64,000 bases of DNA from Pontederia crassipes (GCA_030549335.1 JAUKPH010000026.1:2108001-2172000), one strand, 5' to 3'; numbered from the stretch's first letter, positions 11,796 through 24,704 are shown. The notes: generated by a model not told the origin, from the sequence alone. Numbers and translations: made by a program.

Positions 11796-13105
11796 AATTT
11801 GTAATAAATAAATTTGCTACTAAGTGCACTAGGCATATCAAGTAATAAAGTAAATAGTAGTGTCGAATCCACAAGAAACTAGATAAATTTAATCTATCCT
11901 AATAATATACTAAGAGAAGAAAAGGGTGTTGTGATATGAAGACAGAAAATAAATGTGCAGAAAATTAATAATAGAAAATAAAATAAATTGGTATTGAACC
12001 TAAGGATTTTGGATGATTAAAGATAATGATTAACTAGCATGAATAATTATGAAGATTGAATTATAACAATGACGAATAAATTCAATTCTTGAGATGGAAT
12101 AGGATTACCTAAATTAATGATCTCTATGCTGTGTAAATCAAAATATCTTAACTCTCACAAAACTTAGGATCACAAACACTGAGTTAACCTTCAGTTAAGA
12201 AAGATATTAAGATGCATTAAATTGTAAAGTCCTAAACAAACAGTTATCCTCGTTGGGTAAAAACTAATAGAATGCACAAAATCTAACACAAACGATAAAT
12301 TACTAATTTCGTGTTATGATTGCTTCAACTTTAAGTTAAGAATCGATTCACTGAAAATCATTAAATCCTAAAACTAACCACCCGAGATCTGATTTGTAGT
12401 CCTATTGTAGAATATAATAATCACAGTAAAAAGAATTAATCACAACAATCATAATCAAAAGAAACTAAAATAATTATATTAATTCAAATCTAACAATCGA
12501 GTTCATGCAGTTTTCTCGTAAACAATAAAAATATCTATTACGTAAAAGGTAAAAATAATGAAATCTAAGTAAAGAGCATCCATACAATGATTAGAAGACA
12601 GAATTCATAGCCTCCGATGATCTCTGGATTGATCTCGGAGCCCTGACGCTGAGTTGCTGCTCCTTCTTCTCCAGCAATCTTCTTCAACTTAAATCTCTTC
12701 TACGGTAAGCATGATTCCCAAGGTCTTAAGCATACATTTTTTTCTGTCTCCTAGGGCCTCTATTTATAGCCTCTAGGTGTCCCAAGAGTTTTGGTAAAGT
12801 TTCAGTTTGATTGGGAGTCTTTTTATGTCAAAACAATAAATATTCGAAATAGACTTTGATTGGACATTGAAACAAATCCAAAACTTTTTCAAATCTGAGT
12901 AAATATGTTTCCTAATGATCTCTGGGACTTATGATACGATTTGGAGATGATTTGCAATAGAAATCCCTAAAAAAAGTAGAAATCCCAAAAATAACCTTCG
13001 TAACGCCCCACAATATCTCTATAACGACCCTAATATGACTATTCATGGTCCACAACATTTATTTCACGACCCTCGCAGTGTCCAAATTGGAGTAAAAGTG
13101 TGATT
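11796..13105 (-). mobile_element. Truncated LTR, inverted copy of the 14080-15689 family
   Basis: Its reverse complement follows the solo LTR at 14080-15689 through matching landmarks: the LTR end (CAAATTTATT...GTGCACTAG), the TATAAATA box (here 12761-12768, minus strand), and the stretch AGGAAACATATTTACTCAG. It lacks the 5' end of the LTR and stops where the Athila-type gag begins, inside the gag coding frame. This suggests an inversion or deletion junction at about 13105. Confidence 0.7.
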
Positions 13106-14079
13106 TTATAAGAATTTCTTGGAGATATTTGAAACAACAAAACTAAATGAAGTCCCACCAGAAGCACTCAGATTGAGAGTTTTTTCTTTCTCTCTAAGAG
13201 GCAAAGCGAAACAATGGTTGCAATCCCTTGAACCGAAAGAACTAACTACTTGGGAGCAATTAGTGAAAGCAATTCTATCTGAATACTTCCCTCCAAACAA
13301 GACAATCAGGATCAGAAATTAAGTCATTGAGTTCGTTCAAAAAGATCAAGAAACACTTTATGAAGCGTGGCAAAGATTTAAGGCATTGCTAAGATCTTGT
13401 CCTCGTCATGGTGTGAGCAAGTGGAATTTAGTTCAATCTTTCCATAATGAACTCAATTTTGCCTCTAAGATGGCACTCGACAATGCTGCCGATGGTGTCT
13501 TCATAAAGACAGATGTCGATGAAGCCTACTAGGTCATTGAAGAAATAGCAAAAAAATCAGCATTTCTTAGCTTACTTGAGGTCCAATGAATCCATCACAT
13601 CTACTCAAACATGATTAGATGGTGAATATTTTTCTTCTAAAGTGGAATATATCGTTGAAAAGGCAATCAGTAGACTCGGACTCAATGAAGCCATGCTGCT
13701 ATTAATATGATAACCAGATGCTGCGAAATATGTGGTTCACCAGATCACATCTCTATACACTGTGAATTATTAAAACATCAAGGTCATTAGCACCAAGCAA
13801 ATCTAGTAGGCTCCTATCCCTCTAACAATGACCCTTATTCCAATAAGTTCAACCCTGGGTGGAAAAATAATCCTAAGTTCTCTTATAGAGACAACTATCA
13901 GGAAGCTCAAGCTCCTGCTTGGTAGAACTGGGCCAATCAAAGAGTGAAATCTCAGAACCCCCTATTGATCAAGGACAACCCTCATCGAGTAAGCTTGAAT
14001 CAATGATGGAGAAGTACATGTCTAAACAAGATAGTCTCATGCAAAAGATGTTCAAGAATATTGAAAGTCTATTGATACA
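13106..14079 (+). pseudogene. Athila-type gag, N-terminal part, broken
   Basis: This is the capsid-like region of a Ty3/gypsy gag. It contains a KAKQWLQSL segment and a SEYFPP segment, followed about 30 residues later by ETLYEAWQRFKALLRSCP, all typical of retrotransposon gag. Stops interrupt it near 13320 and 13530. A single CCHC knuckle (CEICGSPDHISIHC) is at about 13726-13767. The N-terminus is cut off at 13105. The C-terminal part is displaced to 15695 by the solo LTR. It is non-functional and described here as a relic only. Confidence 0.8.
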
Positions 14080-15689
14080 TGATGCATGCAAAATACAACA
14101 TATAATTAACTATGCATTTAATCACATTTCAATTCCTTTTCATATAGCATGCATAATTTTCTAGCCTTATTTTCTTTAATTTATAAAAATAGAAATCTAT
14201 GCAAATTCTATACTTTATTGCAGAAAATGGAAGATAATTGAGTCAGAAATTCACAGAAATAAATGGCACTCAAATCGGAGTTAAAACGGAGTCAGAAAGT
14301 GAAAATTAGTGAAGGCTGCCAAGGCTGAATTGAATATAACGGGTCGTTATATGACCGTAATGGCCATAACAGTAAGGGCGTGAACAACCCATTAAAAGGC
14401 CTAGTTTTGAGTCAGAATCCGATTTGGACACTGTAAGGGCCATTACATAGCTGTTGTGGGCTGTTACGAAGGTTGTTTTCGAGATTTCTTCAACTTTTCT
14501 TGGGAATTTCAAGTCCAGATCGAACCCAAATGTTATCCTAAGCCTCAGGGATGATTAGGAAACATATTTACTCAGATTTGAAGGAGTTTTGGATAGTTTT
14601 AAAGACCTATCAAAGTCTATTCCAAATTTATTTGTTTTAATATGTAAAGACTTTGAATCAAATCGAAACTCTACCAAAACTCTTGGGACCCCTGGAGGCT
14701 ATAAATAGAGGCTCTCAGAGATAGAAAAACACGTGCTTGAGACCTAGGAGCCGTGCCATATTGCAGAGGATAAATTTCGAAGCGTGAAGTTCACCCGAAG
14801 GAGAAATTGCGTAGCATTTCGTCGTTTGTGTTGTGCAACGGTCCAGAGGTCCCGAAGACTGAGAATTTTTCTTCTATATTTTATTTGGATGCTCTTTTAC
14901 CTAATTCTTATAGTTCATTATTTTTGTAATAGAGATTTTATATTCTTTTCAAAAAGGAAACTGTTTGAACCTTGTTATTAGTCGAGTTAATTTATCTTTT
15001 CAGTTTCTTTTGATTATGCATGCTTAGTTCATTGCCTTTTGATAAGTAATTTTATTTTTGAGATTGTATTACAAACCTATATGATGAATGATTAGTTTCA
15101 GGAATTATTATTGCTTTGGTAATTGATCTTTTACTTCTAAGTTGAAGCATATATAACGTGTGTTCGATAACTCGATGTCTATGCCGAATTTTATGCGGTC
15201 TATTATTCTGTTCAGATTTATTGGGTGAATAATAGCGTAGGAGATACATACTCATGCATCTTAATTCTTTGTAAAATTAATAATTGACTTGTCGTTTGTA
15301 GTTATTAGTTTTATTAGAAGTTAAGGTAGTTTGGTTTACTCGCCTTGAGAGGACAATAATTTAGGTACTCCTAATCCGTCATAAGAATCAAAGTTATTAT
15401 TTACTATTATAACTCAACCATTACAGAGGATCATACACGTTTATCTTTACATTAATCATCTATAATTCCCAATGTTCAACACCCATTTATTTTATTTTGT
15501 TATTTAATTTTTTGCACATTTATTTTCTCCTTTTATATCACAACACAATTTTCTTCTTTTAGTGGATTATTGAGATAGATAATATTTAACTAGTTCCTCG
15601 TGGGATCGACAACTCTACTCTACACCTTATTACTTGATACGACTAGTGCACTTGTTAGCAAATTTATTTGTTACAAATTCTACACATCA
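14080..15689 (+). mobile_element. Solo LTR inside gag, perfect 5-bp TSD
   Basis: It starts TGATGCATGC and ends ACACATCA, flanked by ATACA at 14075-14079 and 15690-15694. It is 1610 bp with a TATAAATA box at 14700-14707 on the + strand. There is no internal region, so it is the product of LTR-LTR recombination. The gag frame on the two sides is continuous once the insert and one TSD copy are discounted. The same LTR family occurs inverted at 11796-13105. Confidence 0.92.
14338..14475. repeat. Short GGGTCGTTAYATGACCG-type array in the solo LTR
   Basis: Several degenerate copies of GGGTCGTTATATGACCG / GGGCGTGAACAACCC / GGGCTGTTACGAAGG lie 225-360 bp upstream of the TATA box. The inverted copy has the counterpart at about 13000-13080. 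Confidence 0.55.
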
Positions 15690-15694
15690 ATACA

Positions 15695-16060
15695 TAACAA
15701 GATGTTGGAGACACAAATAGCTCAACAAGCCGTATTATCCTCAAGGCAACCAGGAATTCTACTAGGACAACCAGAATAGAATCCGAAGGAGCAAGTCCAA
15801 GCCGTGACATTGAGGAGTGGGAGAATAACTAAAGACATTAAAAGAACAAGAGTAGAAGTTTCAGAATCGAAACACAAGAAAACTCCAAGGCAAGAAGAAG
15901 CAGCCCAGTCAGACGCTGAATTAAAAGAGCAAAAGGAAGCCAAACAATCGAAAACTTCATAAGGACCTTCCAACTAATCGCCATGAGTACCATTTCCTAA
16001 AGACCTTGAAAGAAGCCGACAGGATCAACAGTTTGGCAAGTTCGTTGAAATTTTGAAGAA
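15695..16060 (+). pseudogene. Athila-type gag, C-terminal part
   Basis: This reads on from the gag at 14079 in the same frame after the solo LTR. It contains the conserved segment VQAVTLRSGRITKD, common between gag and protease in Athila elements. The rest is a charged Lys/Glu-rich linker with stops at about 15777 and 15960. Confidence 0.75.
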
Positions 16061-16099
16061 GCTCTATTTAATGTATCCTTTGTTAAAGCCATCCAAAAG

Positions 16100-16570
16100 A
16101 TGCCAACCTATGCCAAAGTCCTTAAGGATATCCTATCAAAGAAGAGGAGAATTCAAGAAAATGAAACAGTAGCATTAATAGCTGAAGCCAGTGCTATTAT
16201 TCAAAACAGATTACCTCCAAAACTCAAGGACCTAGGAAGTTTCTCTATACCCTGTGAGATAGGCAATCGAAGAATTCAAAGAGCTCTATGTGATCTAGGG
16301 GCTTCTGTAAGTATTATCCCCCTCTCATTGTGCAGAAAACTTGAAATGGGTGATATTAAGCCCACCAATATGTCTCTCCATTTATCAAATCGATCGATCA
16401 AAATTTCTCAAGGAATTTTGGAAGACATACCGATAGGTAGCGGATTTTTGCGTATGACTTTGTAGTTCTGGATATGGATGAAGACAATAAAACTCCTATC
16501 CTTTTGGGAAGACCCATTTTGGCTACTGCAGTGATGTCAAACAAGGTCGCCTCACTTTCCAAATAGGGGA
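16100..16570 (+). pseudogene. Athila-type aspartic protease
   Basis: An open stretch of 121 codons starts MPTYAKVLKDIL and continues with the linker RLPPKLKDLGSFSIPC. The active-site region ALCDLGASVSIIPLSL carries D-L-G-A, the variant I associate with Athila elements in place of D-T/S-G-A. The frame ends near 16465. A second conserved protease piece, ILLGRPILATA-like, follows at about 16498-16535 in another frame, so there is at least one frameshift. It would process Gag-Pol in a live element; here it is a relic. Confidence 0.8.
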
Positions 16571-16944
16571 CGACACTGTGGAGTTTCGACTAAATCAGGT
16601 CATCAATTGTCCGGACATGGAAAACTACCACTTCCAACCTGAAAAAATGGATCCTTTGATTCAGAAAGTCGCATATGTCATTCATATATTTGATCCCTTA
16701 AAAGTCTCCCTTGGGGCTCAAGAATCATCACTATGCATGGACAGATGAAGAAGCTCGACTCCTAACTAGTCATATGCCTCCTACACTAATTCAAGGTCTC
16801 GACAATATACAAGAGAACCAAACTCTCTAACTTGGAGAAGAACCGAGCTTGAGAAAATAGCCCAAACCTGAACTGAAGAAGCTGCCCCAAAATCTCATAT
16901 ATGAATTCCTAGGAGAAAATTCTACTTATCCAGTTATTTTTAAT

Positions 16945-17705
16945 GCAAACTTGGAATCAAAACAACTCCAAATGCTACTCGCCAAGTTGAAATCTTATAA
17001 GCATATTATAGGATACACTCTAGATGAACTTAAAGGAATTAATCCCTCCATTTGTATGCATCATATTCCTATGGAGAAAGATTTTAAACCATCTATTAAG
17101 GGACAGAGGAGACTCAATCCATCTATGAAAGAAGTCGTGAAGAAAGTGGAAACTAAGATTCTGTTTGCAGGAATCATCTACTCCATCTCAAACAAACAGT
17201 GGGTCAGCCCCGTGCAGGTCGTGCCAAACAAGGGTGGCATGACAATGATCAAAACTGATTCAAATAAATTCATCTCTACACGAACGTCATAGGATAGAGA
17301 ATGTGTATAGATTTCAGGAAGCTGAATAAGACCACCTAAAAGGATCATTTTTCTCTTCCCTTCATTGATCAAATGCTATAGAAACTTGCAAATCATTCTT
17401 ATTTCTATTATCTAGATGGATTCTCTAGATTTCTTCATATTCCCATCCATTTGGATGATCAGGAAAATACTTTCACACGCCCATATGAGACCTTCACCTA
17501 CAAAAGAATGTCATTCGGGTTGTGCAATGCCCCTGCAAGTTTTCAAAGGTGCATGATGTCTATTTTTTCAAATTTCATTGAAGAAATCATGAAAGTTTTT
17601 ATGGATGACTTCTCAGTCTATGGAACACCTTATGAAGACTGTTTGAATAACCTGTGCAAGGTACAAATATGTGCTGAATCTAATCTAGTACTGAATTGGT
17701 AGAAA
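16945..17705 (+). pseudogene. Athila-type reverse transcriptase, fragmented
   Basis: The N-terminal RT frame (16951-17292) contains PSICMHHIPMEKDFKP, QRRLNPSMKEVV and WVSPVQVVPNKGGM. After a break, a second frame (17451-17702) has FGLCNAPASFQRCMM and the catalytic FMDDFSVYG box (F-M-D-D in place of Y-V-D-D). Several stops separate the pieces. All key motifs are seen, but the gene cannot be translated intact. Confidence 0.85.
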
Positions 17706-18430
17706 TTTCACTTCATAGGTCAAGAAGGTGTACTGTTGGGTCATATTGTTTCAGGTAGGAGCATTGAAGTTGACAAGGCCAAAACAGAACTCATAGAGAA
17801 GCTACCTCCACCCTCTAATATCAAAGGAGTTAGAAGTTTCCTCGGACATGCCGGATTCTACCGATGATTCATCAAGGACTTCTCACTCATTGCGAGGCCA
17901 TTGACAAAACTCCTATCCAAAGAAGCTAACTTCATATTCGACGAAGATTGACTAAAAGCCTTCAATACATTGAAAAAGGCACTCACGATAGCTCCAATTA
18001 TTCAGCCACCCGATTGTTCACTTCCATTCGAAATTATATGTGGTGCTAGTGATCAAGCTGTTGGTGCAGTACTTGGGCAGAGGAAGGATAAGAAACAACA
18101 TGTGATATATTATGCTAGTAGGACTCTGGATGAAGCACGGATCTACTATACCATAATAGAGAAGGAACTTTAGCCATAGTATTTGCAATGGATAAATTTA
18201 AATCTTATCTAGTGGGGTCTAAAGTTATTGTGTACACTGATCATCAAGCCATCTGACACTTGATTTCTAAGAAATATGCCAAGCCTAGACTCATCAGATG
18301 GATTCTCTTATTACATGAATTCGACTTGAAAATCAAAGATAAAAAAGGAGCAGAAAATCAAGTTGTTGATCATCTCTCTCGACTTCAATTATCGGAAGAG
18401 AAAAATGACCTCGAAGAATACCAAATCATC
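17706..18430 (+). pseudogene. RT C-terminus and RNase H remnants
   Basis: A connection segment with FLGHAGFYR (17835-17865) is followed by a stop. The RNase H-like domain is at 17970-18173 (FEIICGASDQAVGAVLGQ, then YYASRTLDEA) and continues past another stop to 18260-18420 ([14 protein letters not shown] and DHLSRL). This is the normal Ty3/gypsy order. Confidence 0.75.
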
Positions 18431-18689
18431 AACAATTCTTTCCCAGACGACCATTTATTCTCAATTAAAGCTGAAATGCTTCCATGGTTCGTAGACTACG
18501 CTAACTATTTAGCTTCAGAAGTCCTACGACTAGATCTCTCCTACCCACAAAAGCAGATATTAAACGTTATTTCTGGAACAAGCCAATCATCTTTAAGTGT
18601 TCAGATGGAATGTACTGCAGATGTATTCCAGAAGAAGACCAAGCTACAATACTTCTGGCGGTCAAGGAGGACATCAGAAGACAGCTTCT

Positions 18690-19480
18690 AAGGTTCTACA
18701 AATAGGTTTCTACTGGCGAACTCTCTTCAAGGACGTAATAAATTTTGTTAAGTCTTGTGATGCTTACCAAAAAACAAGAAACATAGGCCAATGAAATGAA
18801 GCACCTCAACAACCAATATTAGAAGAGATCTTCGACGTTTGGGGAGTCGATTATATGGGTCCATTCCCACCTCATTCGGCTATAAATTCATACTACTAGA
18901 GGTGGATTACATCTCAAAATGGATTGAGGCAATCCTTACAATCACAATAGACTCAAAATCCGTCACCAAACTCTTCAAAGATACTATCTTTCCAAGATTT
19001 GGGGTACCCATACTAGTTATCAGTGATGGAGGTTCAATTTTATCGAAAGAAGTTTTGAAAATTTATTGATCAAATATGGAGTCAAGCATAGAGTTTCTAC
19101 CGCATATCATACATAGACTAGTGAGCAAGCTGAAGTCTCCAACAGAGAAATAAAAATGATTTTGCAGAAGACAGTCTCAGTAACAAGAAAGGATTATAGT
19201 AAAAAAATCAATGAAGCATTATAGGCATATTGCACTGCATACAAGACTCCAATTGGAACAACACCATTCAGCTGATCTACGGTAAACATTGTCATCTACC
19301 AGTAGAACTGGAGCATAAGACATTTTGGACAATCAAAATGCTCAACCACGACTTTCATACAGCTACCGAGAAAAGACTCTTGCATCTCAATGAGCTGGAT
19401 GAACTCCGGCTAGATGCATATAACAATTTCCATCTTTATAAGGAATGCACAAGGAAATGGCATGAAAGCCATATACTCTG
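18690..19480 (+). pseudogene. Integrase remnants
   Basis: The end of the zinc-binding region (CDAYQKTRN) is at 18757-18783. The catalytic core begins VDYMGPFPP (about 18846) and includes SKWIEA and VISDGGS (about 19016), with Gly where an Asp-associated H/R residue is usual. A later piece (19230-19480) has TPFQLIYGK-like sequence and LNELDELRLDAY. Stops and shifts occur between all pieces. Confidence 0.75.
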
Positions 19481-20096
19481 AAAAAATTTCAAAGAAGGTG
19501 ATCAAGTTTTACTGTACAATTCCCACCTATGACTTTTTCTAGGAAAACTTCGGACGAGGTGGTCAGGACCGTTTACTATCGAGAAAGTCTATCCCCATGG
19601 AGCCAGTGACATAAAAAATAGCAACTCAAAAACTTTTAAAGTTAACGGACAATGACTAAAATGGTATAACCCTGTAGCCAAAGAATTCAAGGAAGTTTTG
19701 TATTTAGGACAATGACTAAAATGGTATAACCCTAGAGACCATTGACAATTCAGGCACCATGTCGAGCCAATGACTATACAAAAAGGCTCTACTGAGAGGC
19801 AACCCAACAGAATAAACTATCAACAGCCTCAAAGATTTTACATAGATTCAATTGAGAATCCCAACAGAATCTATGAACATATCTCCCCAACCGCCCAAAC
19901 TACCCACTTTCTCACATACACCAAGTCGGTGACGCCTCGAATTCCCACTTCTCCACAATCCCCAATATACATCCCTCGACCCAGCTGCTCGATGCATCCC
20001 TCTACCCACAAAATTTACCCCCAAATCCCTTGCGAACTTCTCTTTCGTTTGTGACCACCATCAACCTCGTTCCTTTGCAGCCCGATTAGAAACAAT
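19481..20096 (+). other. Post-integrase spacer with a short direct repeat
   Basis: There is no domain here. The phrase GGACAATGACTAAAATGG followed by TATAACCCT occurs twice, near 19646 and 19707 (about 61 bp apart). The frame at 19770-20054 is Pro/Thr-rich with no recognised family. Confidence 0.4.
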
Positions 20097-21480
20097 GAAG
20101 CGTATGCGATCATCCTTCGACTCCAACACAGAGAGCTCCTCTGAATCCATCCGAAGTCGCCTCCGCCCTCCTGTGGTGACCTTTGAGAGGTAAAAAACCG
20201 GTAGACAACAATGATGCGCTGCGCTTGGAAAACAGTCGATATAGAAAGTATGTCTCCACTAGGTTTCTCGACACTCAGCTCTTAAAATACTTGAATCTTT
20301 CAATAATGTCCAAACTTTGCTATGTCGGGCATGCTCAATGCCCGTCTTTATGAAATTTTGGGACCTCTATGAAGAGGTAGCGGCCGAGTTCATCGGAACG
20401 GTGATTAGTGTTCATCGTAATGGCGATGACGTGCCTGACCACATCGACTTCTGCCTCGTCAACAAGAATTTTTCATTGAGCCTTCACACTTTAAATTGTA
20501 TCTTTGATCTCCCTGATTCTAGCTCTCGCACCTCCTCCTAATTTCCCAATTTTTGAATTTTTGTACTAACTAACGAGGATACGCACCAACAATCCTCACC
20601 ACCCCGTCGTCAGAGAACTAAAGAACCCAGTCTTTCGATTCCTACACATCCTGCTCACCAATACCATTCTTATTTGCCCCAATGATCGCGACATGGACCT
20701 TACCTCAACTAACGAATTGTACATCCTGTGCTGTCTCTTGACGGACGCAGAAGTTAACCTCGGAGCTTTTCTCATGCAAACCTTAAAGAGTCCACTAGTG
20801 AATGCGACCTTGTATTGTGTGGAAATTTTATCTCGACGATCGCCGAGTATTACATCTTTTTGGGTGATACCGACCATGTACCAGCCAACAATCTCGACAT
20901 GGACTTCCTAAAAGGAGGAGTCCTCATCATCGCTGATGGCCAGCACTCTTGGCGACATGCCAACTCTATTGAACTCCTTCCACTGTCGAACCCCCAAAGA
21001 ACAGGCATTCTACAAGGCAAGAATTGGTGGATAACGATCTCATCCAAATTCCACAACCAAATCCAATGCTGCCTCCCTTTCTCTTTGAGTCTGTCCAAGT
21101 TATACGACCACCACAAGCTCCTCGTACAGCTCGTACACTCCCTAGATCAGTTATCTCTTCCACTTTTTTAGCCCCACATCCCCCTCATATTACACCAGTC
21201 ACCCTATCAGAAAAACTTAATCTCATCTTATAGCAAGTGACAAAGTTGGTTGAAGCAATGATCGCAACCAAGAAGACAAAGCATTGAAGGATCGACTCAA
21301 TAATTTGGAACAACAAGGCCTCACCTCCAACAACAAACTCCAAAACATAGAAACAGTCCAGGACTCTATTTTTACCACTCTCAGTGACATCCAATAAGTC
21401 ATTGATCGCTTATTGGAGATGGCACCTCCACCCGGTCCCTCTTCTAGCAAGATTCCTCTTTGGCCACTCTATTCTCGTGA
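20097..21480 (+). pseudogene. Athila-type post-pol ORF, broken
   Basis: This is a third ORF downstream of pol, where Athila elements carry a gene sometimes called env-like. It starts MKRMRSSFDSNTESSSESI at 20097 and stops near 20190. It resumes through 20317-20541 (FWDLYEEVAAEFIGTV, SLSLHTLNCIFDLP) and 20600-20800 (ELYILCCLLTDAEVNLGAFL), which look like the conserved blocks of the Athila ORF family (Pfam ATHILA, by my recognition only). At least four stops or shifts are present. No signal peptide or clear membrane segment was identified, and no function is claimed. Confidence 0.6.
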
Positions 21481-23269
21481 ACTTTGAGAGGGAGATATGA
21501 GATCTAACCATTCCACACGATCCTCTCTCTCTCTCCCCCCCTATAACGCCCCTCACGTGGCAACATCCAACCTGAGGGTCGCTACTAACAATGATATGCT
21601 TTGACTAAAATTTTGACTTTGACTGGTTCATTGACCAATTTACCATATAAGCAGAAGACTTAATAAAACTATCATTAGATATATCAATAAGTGTGGAAGT
21701 ATAATAGAATAACTAATATGAATTATAACTTCAATAACATCATATGCTAAGGCGGAAATCTAAAATAAAGAGATGAGGGCAATGTCCTAAGACTACTCCA
21801 TGTGCACGTCACCATCACGAACATTATCAATCGCTTGAGCTCATCCATCATTACTCTGATTACCTATAGGATCGATGCAGGGAAATGACAACCCATGACC
21901 TTCGCAACCCAATAGGTGGATAATAAACTAATGGATAAATAGTAACAATAAAAAGCATGTAGTTGGTGTAAACATAATCATAATCATCACTAGAATAATC
22001 AATGAAAAGAAATCAAGACCATGCTTAAATAAGAATAAATGGAACTTATCAATGCCATGCTATGAGCATAATCTAATGAATATAAGTGGAATAAAATAAT
22101 ATTATGCTCTAAATAAGATCAATAGAAGAAACCAAGGGAAAAGATAAAAAAAATGAATTAAGATAACATCTGATATGATACAATCCTCTGGGAAATTCAT
22201 CAATACAATGTCTATGAGTAACATCAGAATTCATGATAAACACTACTAGGATTCAATGGAAGAAATCAATGCTTTGATTATCGATGGATATAAGTGATGT
22301 CTATAGGTAAAATCAAGTTGAGTAGGAACAATGCAATAAATCATTGGGTGAAAACAATCATAATATAAGATAGAGATTCTAATCATTGGAATGAATCAGT
22401 CCAATGCTCTGGATTACGTTGTATTCCAATGTCATATGTCATGCTGGTACTATGCTTTGAATGTATTTTCAATGCTTTGGTTGGAAGTTGTAATCAATTT
22501 ATTTATCTCTGATATTTCTATGCAATGTCACGGATTAACATATTTGTTGCAATGACGTGTCATGTACTTTATGAGTGCCCAGTGATTGTGCACATCATGG
22601 TGATCATTCTCTCTAAAGGAGAGGGTATCCTCTTTCGTTACACGATGAGGAGAAATCGTGCAATGGGACAAGTCATGCCTCAACACTGATTGCAATGTTA
22701 TACCATGAGCTCCCGTCAATCTATAACATGTGCACCCAGGCTTTTATCTTTAATTAATTAGGTTCGCATCTTCGCTCAGATTGGGACTTAGTCATAACGA
22801 TGCGATGATAATAATCAAGATCAAGGGATCATGTAATCGATAGAATCAAAGAGAGGTTAAACCAAATATTTAATCTATGCAATGAGACAATGAGATCAAA
22901 TGAATAGAAATATGGGTCTCATGACAATGTTGGATAATAATGGATTTTTTATCATGACCCATAAATCAATAATTAATAATAAAATATGATTAATCATTCT
23001 CTACTATGACAATACTTTAGATCATGATATCAATAGGGTCAGATCAATGGCCAATTAGAAATAATCAGCAATACAATGATCAAATGACGATATCAATATA
23101 ACTTATGTCTTTGATAGAATTAGATGATTAACAAATTATGGATCACAGCAACAAATCACAATATAATACACTCTATTAAGATGTCAATGTACCAAGATAC
23201 ATCAAAATTCATGAATCAAGAATCAAACAATAATCAATTAAAAATATGAACATAACATAACTTTAGCAG

Positions 23270-23545
23270 AATTCGGGCTGGATTGGGTCAAACTCGGGCT
23301 GCGTTCTATGAAAGGTGCCTCGACCCAGCATGGGCCGAGTGACCTGAACTCGGTCCGGGCTGATCCCCGGTTACTTCTGCTACACGAAGCCGGGGCAACG
23401 TTTAGTGGAGCCCGGACAGGGTTCCAATGTCTGTGTTTGTCGATGAGAGACACAGGCCGGACAGTGTGGAACCCGGGTCAGGTTTTGTGCTCGTCTTGCC
23501 TAACAATGTGCATACCCAACCCGGGTTGTTCAAACTCGGGCGGGG
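23270..23545. repeat. CCCGGGTC/GGGCTGG-type array
   Basis: A GC-rich island in AT-rich DNA with repeated ACTCGGGCTG, CCCGGGTCAGG, AACCCGGG and CCCGGACAGG words. It occupies the same relative place, 560-840 bp downstream of a TATA on the minus strand, as the palindrome arrays in the other long LTRs. Confidence 0.6.
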
Positions 23546-23574
23546 TTCTGGGATTCCGGCTAAAATAGTGACGT

Positions 23575-24259
23575 TCGGTTGCTCAATTTTCCATGTAGTT
23601 TTGCCAGAATAAATCTCTTAGGACCAAAGTAATCATATAGGACAAATCATGGATAGTAGGAGATGATGCTATGACTCTAATTGTACCCTAAAAACATACA
23701 AATTTATTATTAAAACTTATCCAAAGGTTGATCCAATGATACATCTACCTCTATGTGGATTCTTTGTTGTTTGGTCCTCTTTCTCTAGTTTGTTCTCCTC
23801 GTCGGCCATCCCTGAAGGCTCTCCGACCTTGACCACACCTCTCCTTAGTGCTCTGTCCTTGTTGGTCGCATCAGATGGGAGAAACAAGGGAAAAAGTCAA
23901 GAAAACAATCCTGAAGATGCTACAAAAATTCCAGCACGGCTACTACATCACCTTGGTTTTCTCCTAGTGTTTTAATGTATTTCTGGTGATGTTTCCGGTG
24001 GCCAAAAATGTGCTCAGGCTCCTAGTTGCCTAGGAATTCATGAAGATGGAGGGGAGAAGGAGAAGAGGAACGACAGCTAGGGTTAAAGGAGGCTTTGGTT
24101 GAGAGGAAAATTTATATAGGTAGGGGTGAAGAGATAAAGTTGGTTACAACTTTCCATCGGAACTCCTCCTTTGATTTAATTTCCGAACATAAATATGATT
24201 TTATCCTTTCATTCAACTTTAATATTTTATTTTATTTTATTTTTTGGTCGGGAGTTACA
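23575..24259. repeat. Internal duplication, copy 1
   Basis: Pairs with 24705-25331. Both copies contain the stretch ending CTATGTGGATTCTTTRTTG and the TATATAAA box, and both end in GTTACA. Confidence 0.75.
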
Positions 24260-24704
24260 TTGTAAACCTCTTAAAAAATAAAATTCATCCTCGAATTTAG
24301 GGACGATGCAAATGGCTCTATGCTTACTACAATAATTTGTGCGTAACTCAATTTTCTATTTCGATGACTTATTGTTACTTTGCACTAAGTACTCTACTAT
24401 CTTGATGCAGGTCACTATTTGGTCATTTCTACTTTGGGAGTCCATCTAGCTATCTTATGAAATCATGGAGCTCGATATCAATTAGTCAAATGAAACAATG
24501 GCAATGGTTCAGGTATGAGTACCTTCCATGTTATCATTGTCATTATCTTGTTCTGCATAGGCCTCCATGTTATCGACTCTACCTTACACTAAATGTTTTG
24601 TGTCCCTCGTGTCTTGTTGTTGTTGGTCACATCTAAGAAAACCATCACTGGGAGGAGAGAGAGGGGTTTGGATCCCTTTTACATACCTTAAACCAGGGAC
24701 GTTG

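Larger units (their letters stand above)
13106..21540 (+). mobile_element. Decayed Athila-type Ty3/gypsy element
   Basis: Pieces appear in the order gag, protease, RT, RNase H, integrase, post-pol ORF, all on the + strand with many stops and frameshifts. The Athila-type assignment rests on the protease context ALCDLGASVS, the RT context WVSPVQVVPNKGGMT, and a post-pol ORF of the kind known from Athila. The 5' LTR and gag N-terminus are missing at the 13105 junction. No same-orientation 3' LTR is evident, because the block from 21542 reads on the minus strand. Confidence 0.85.
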
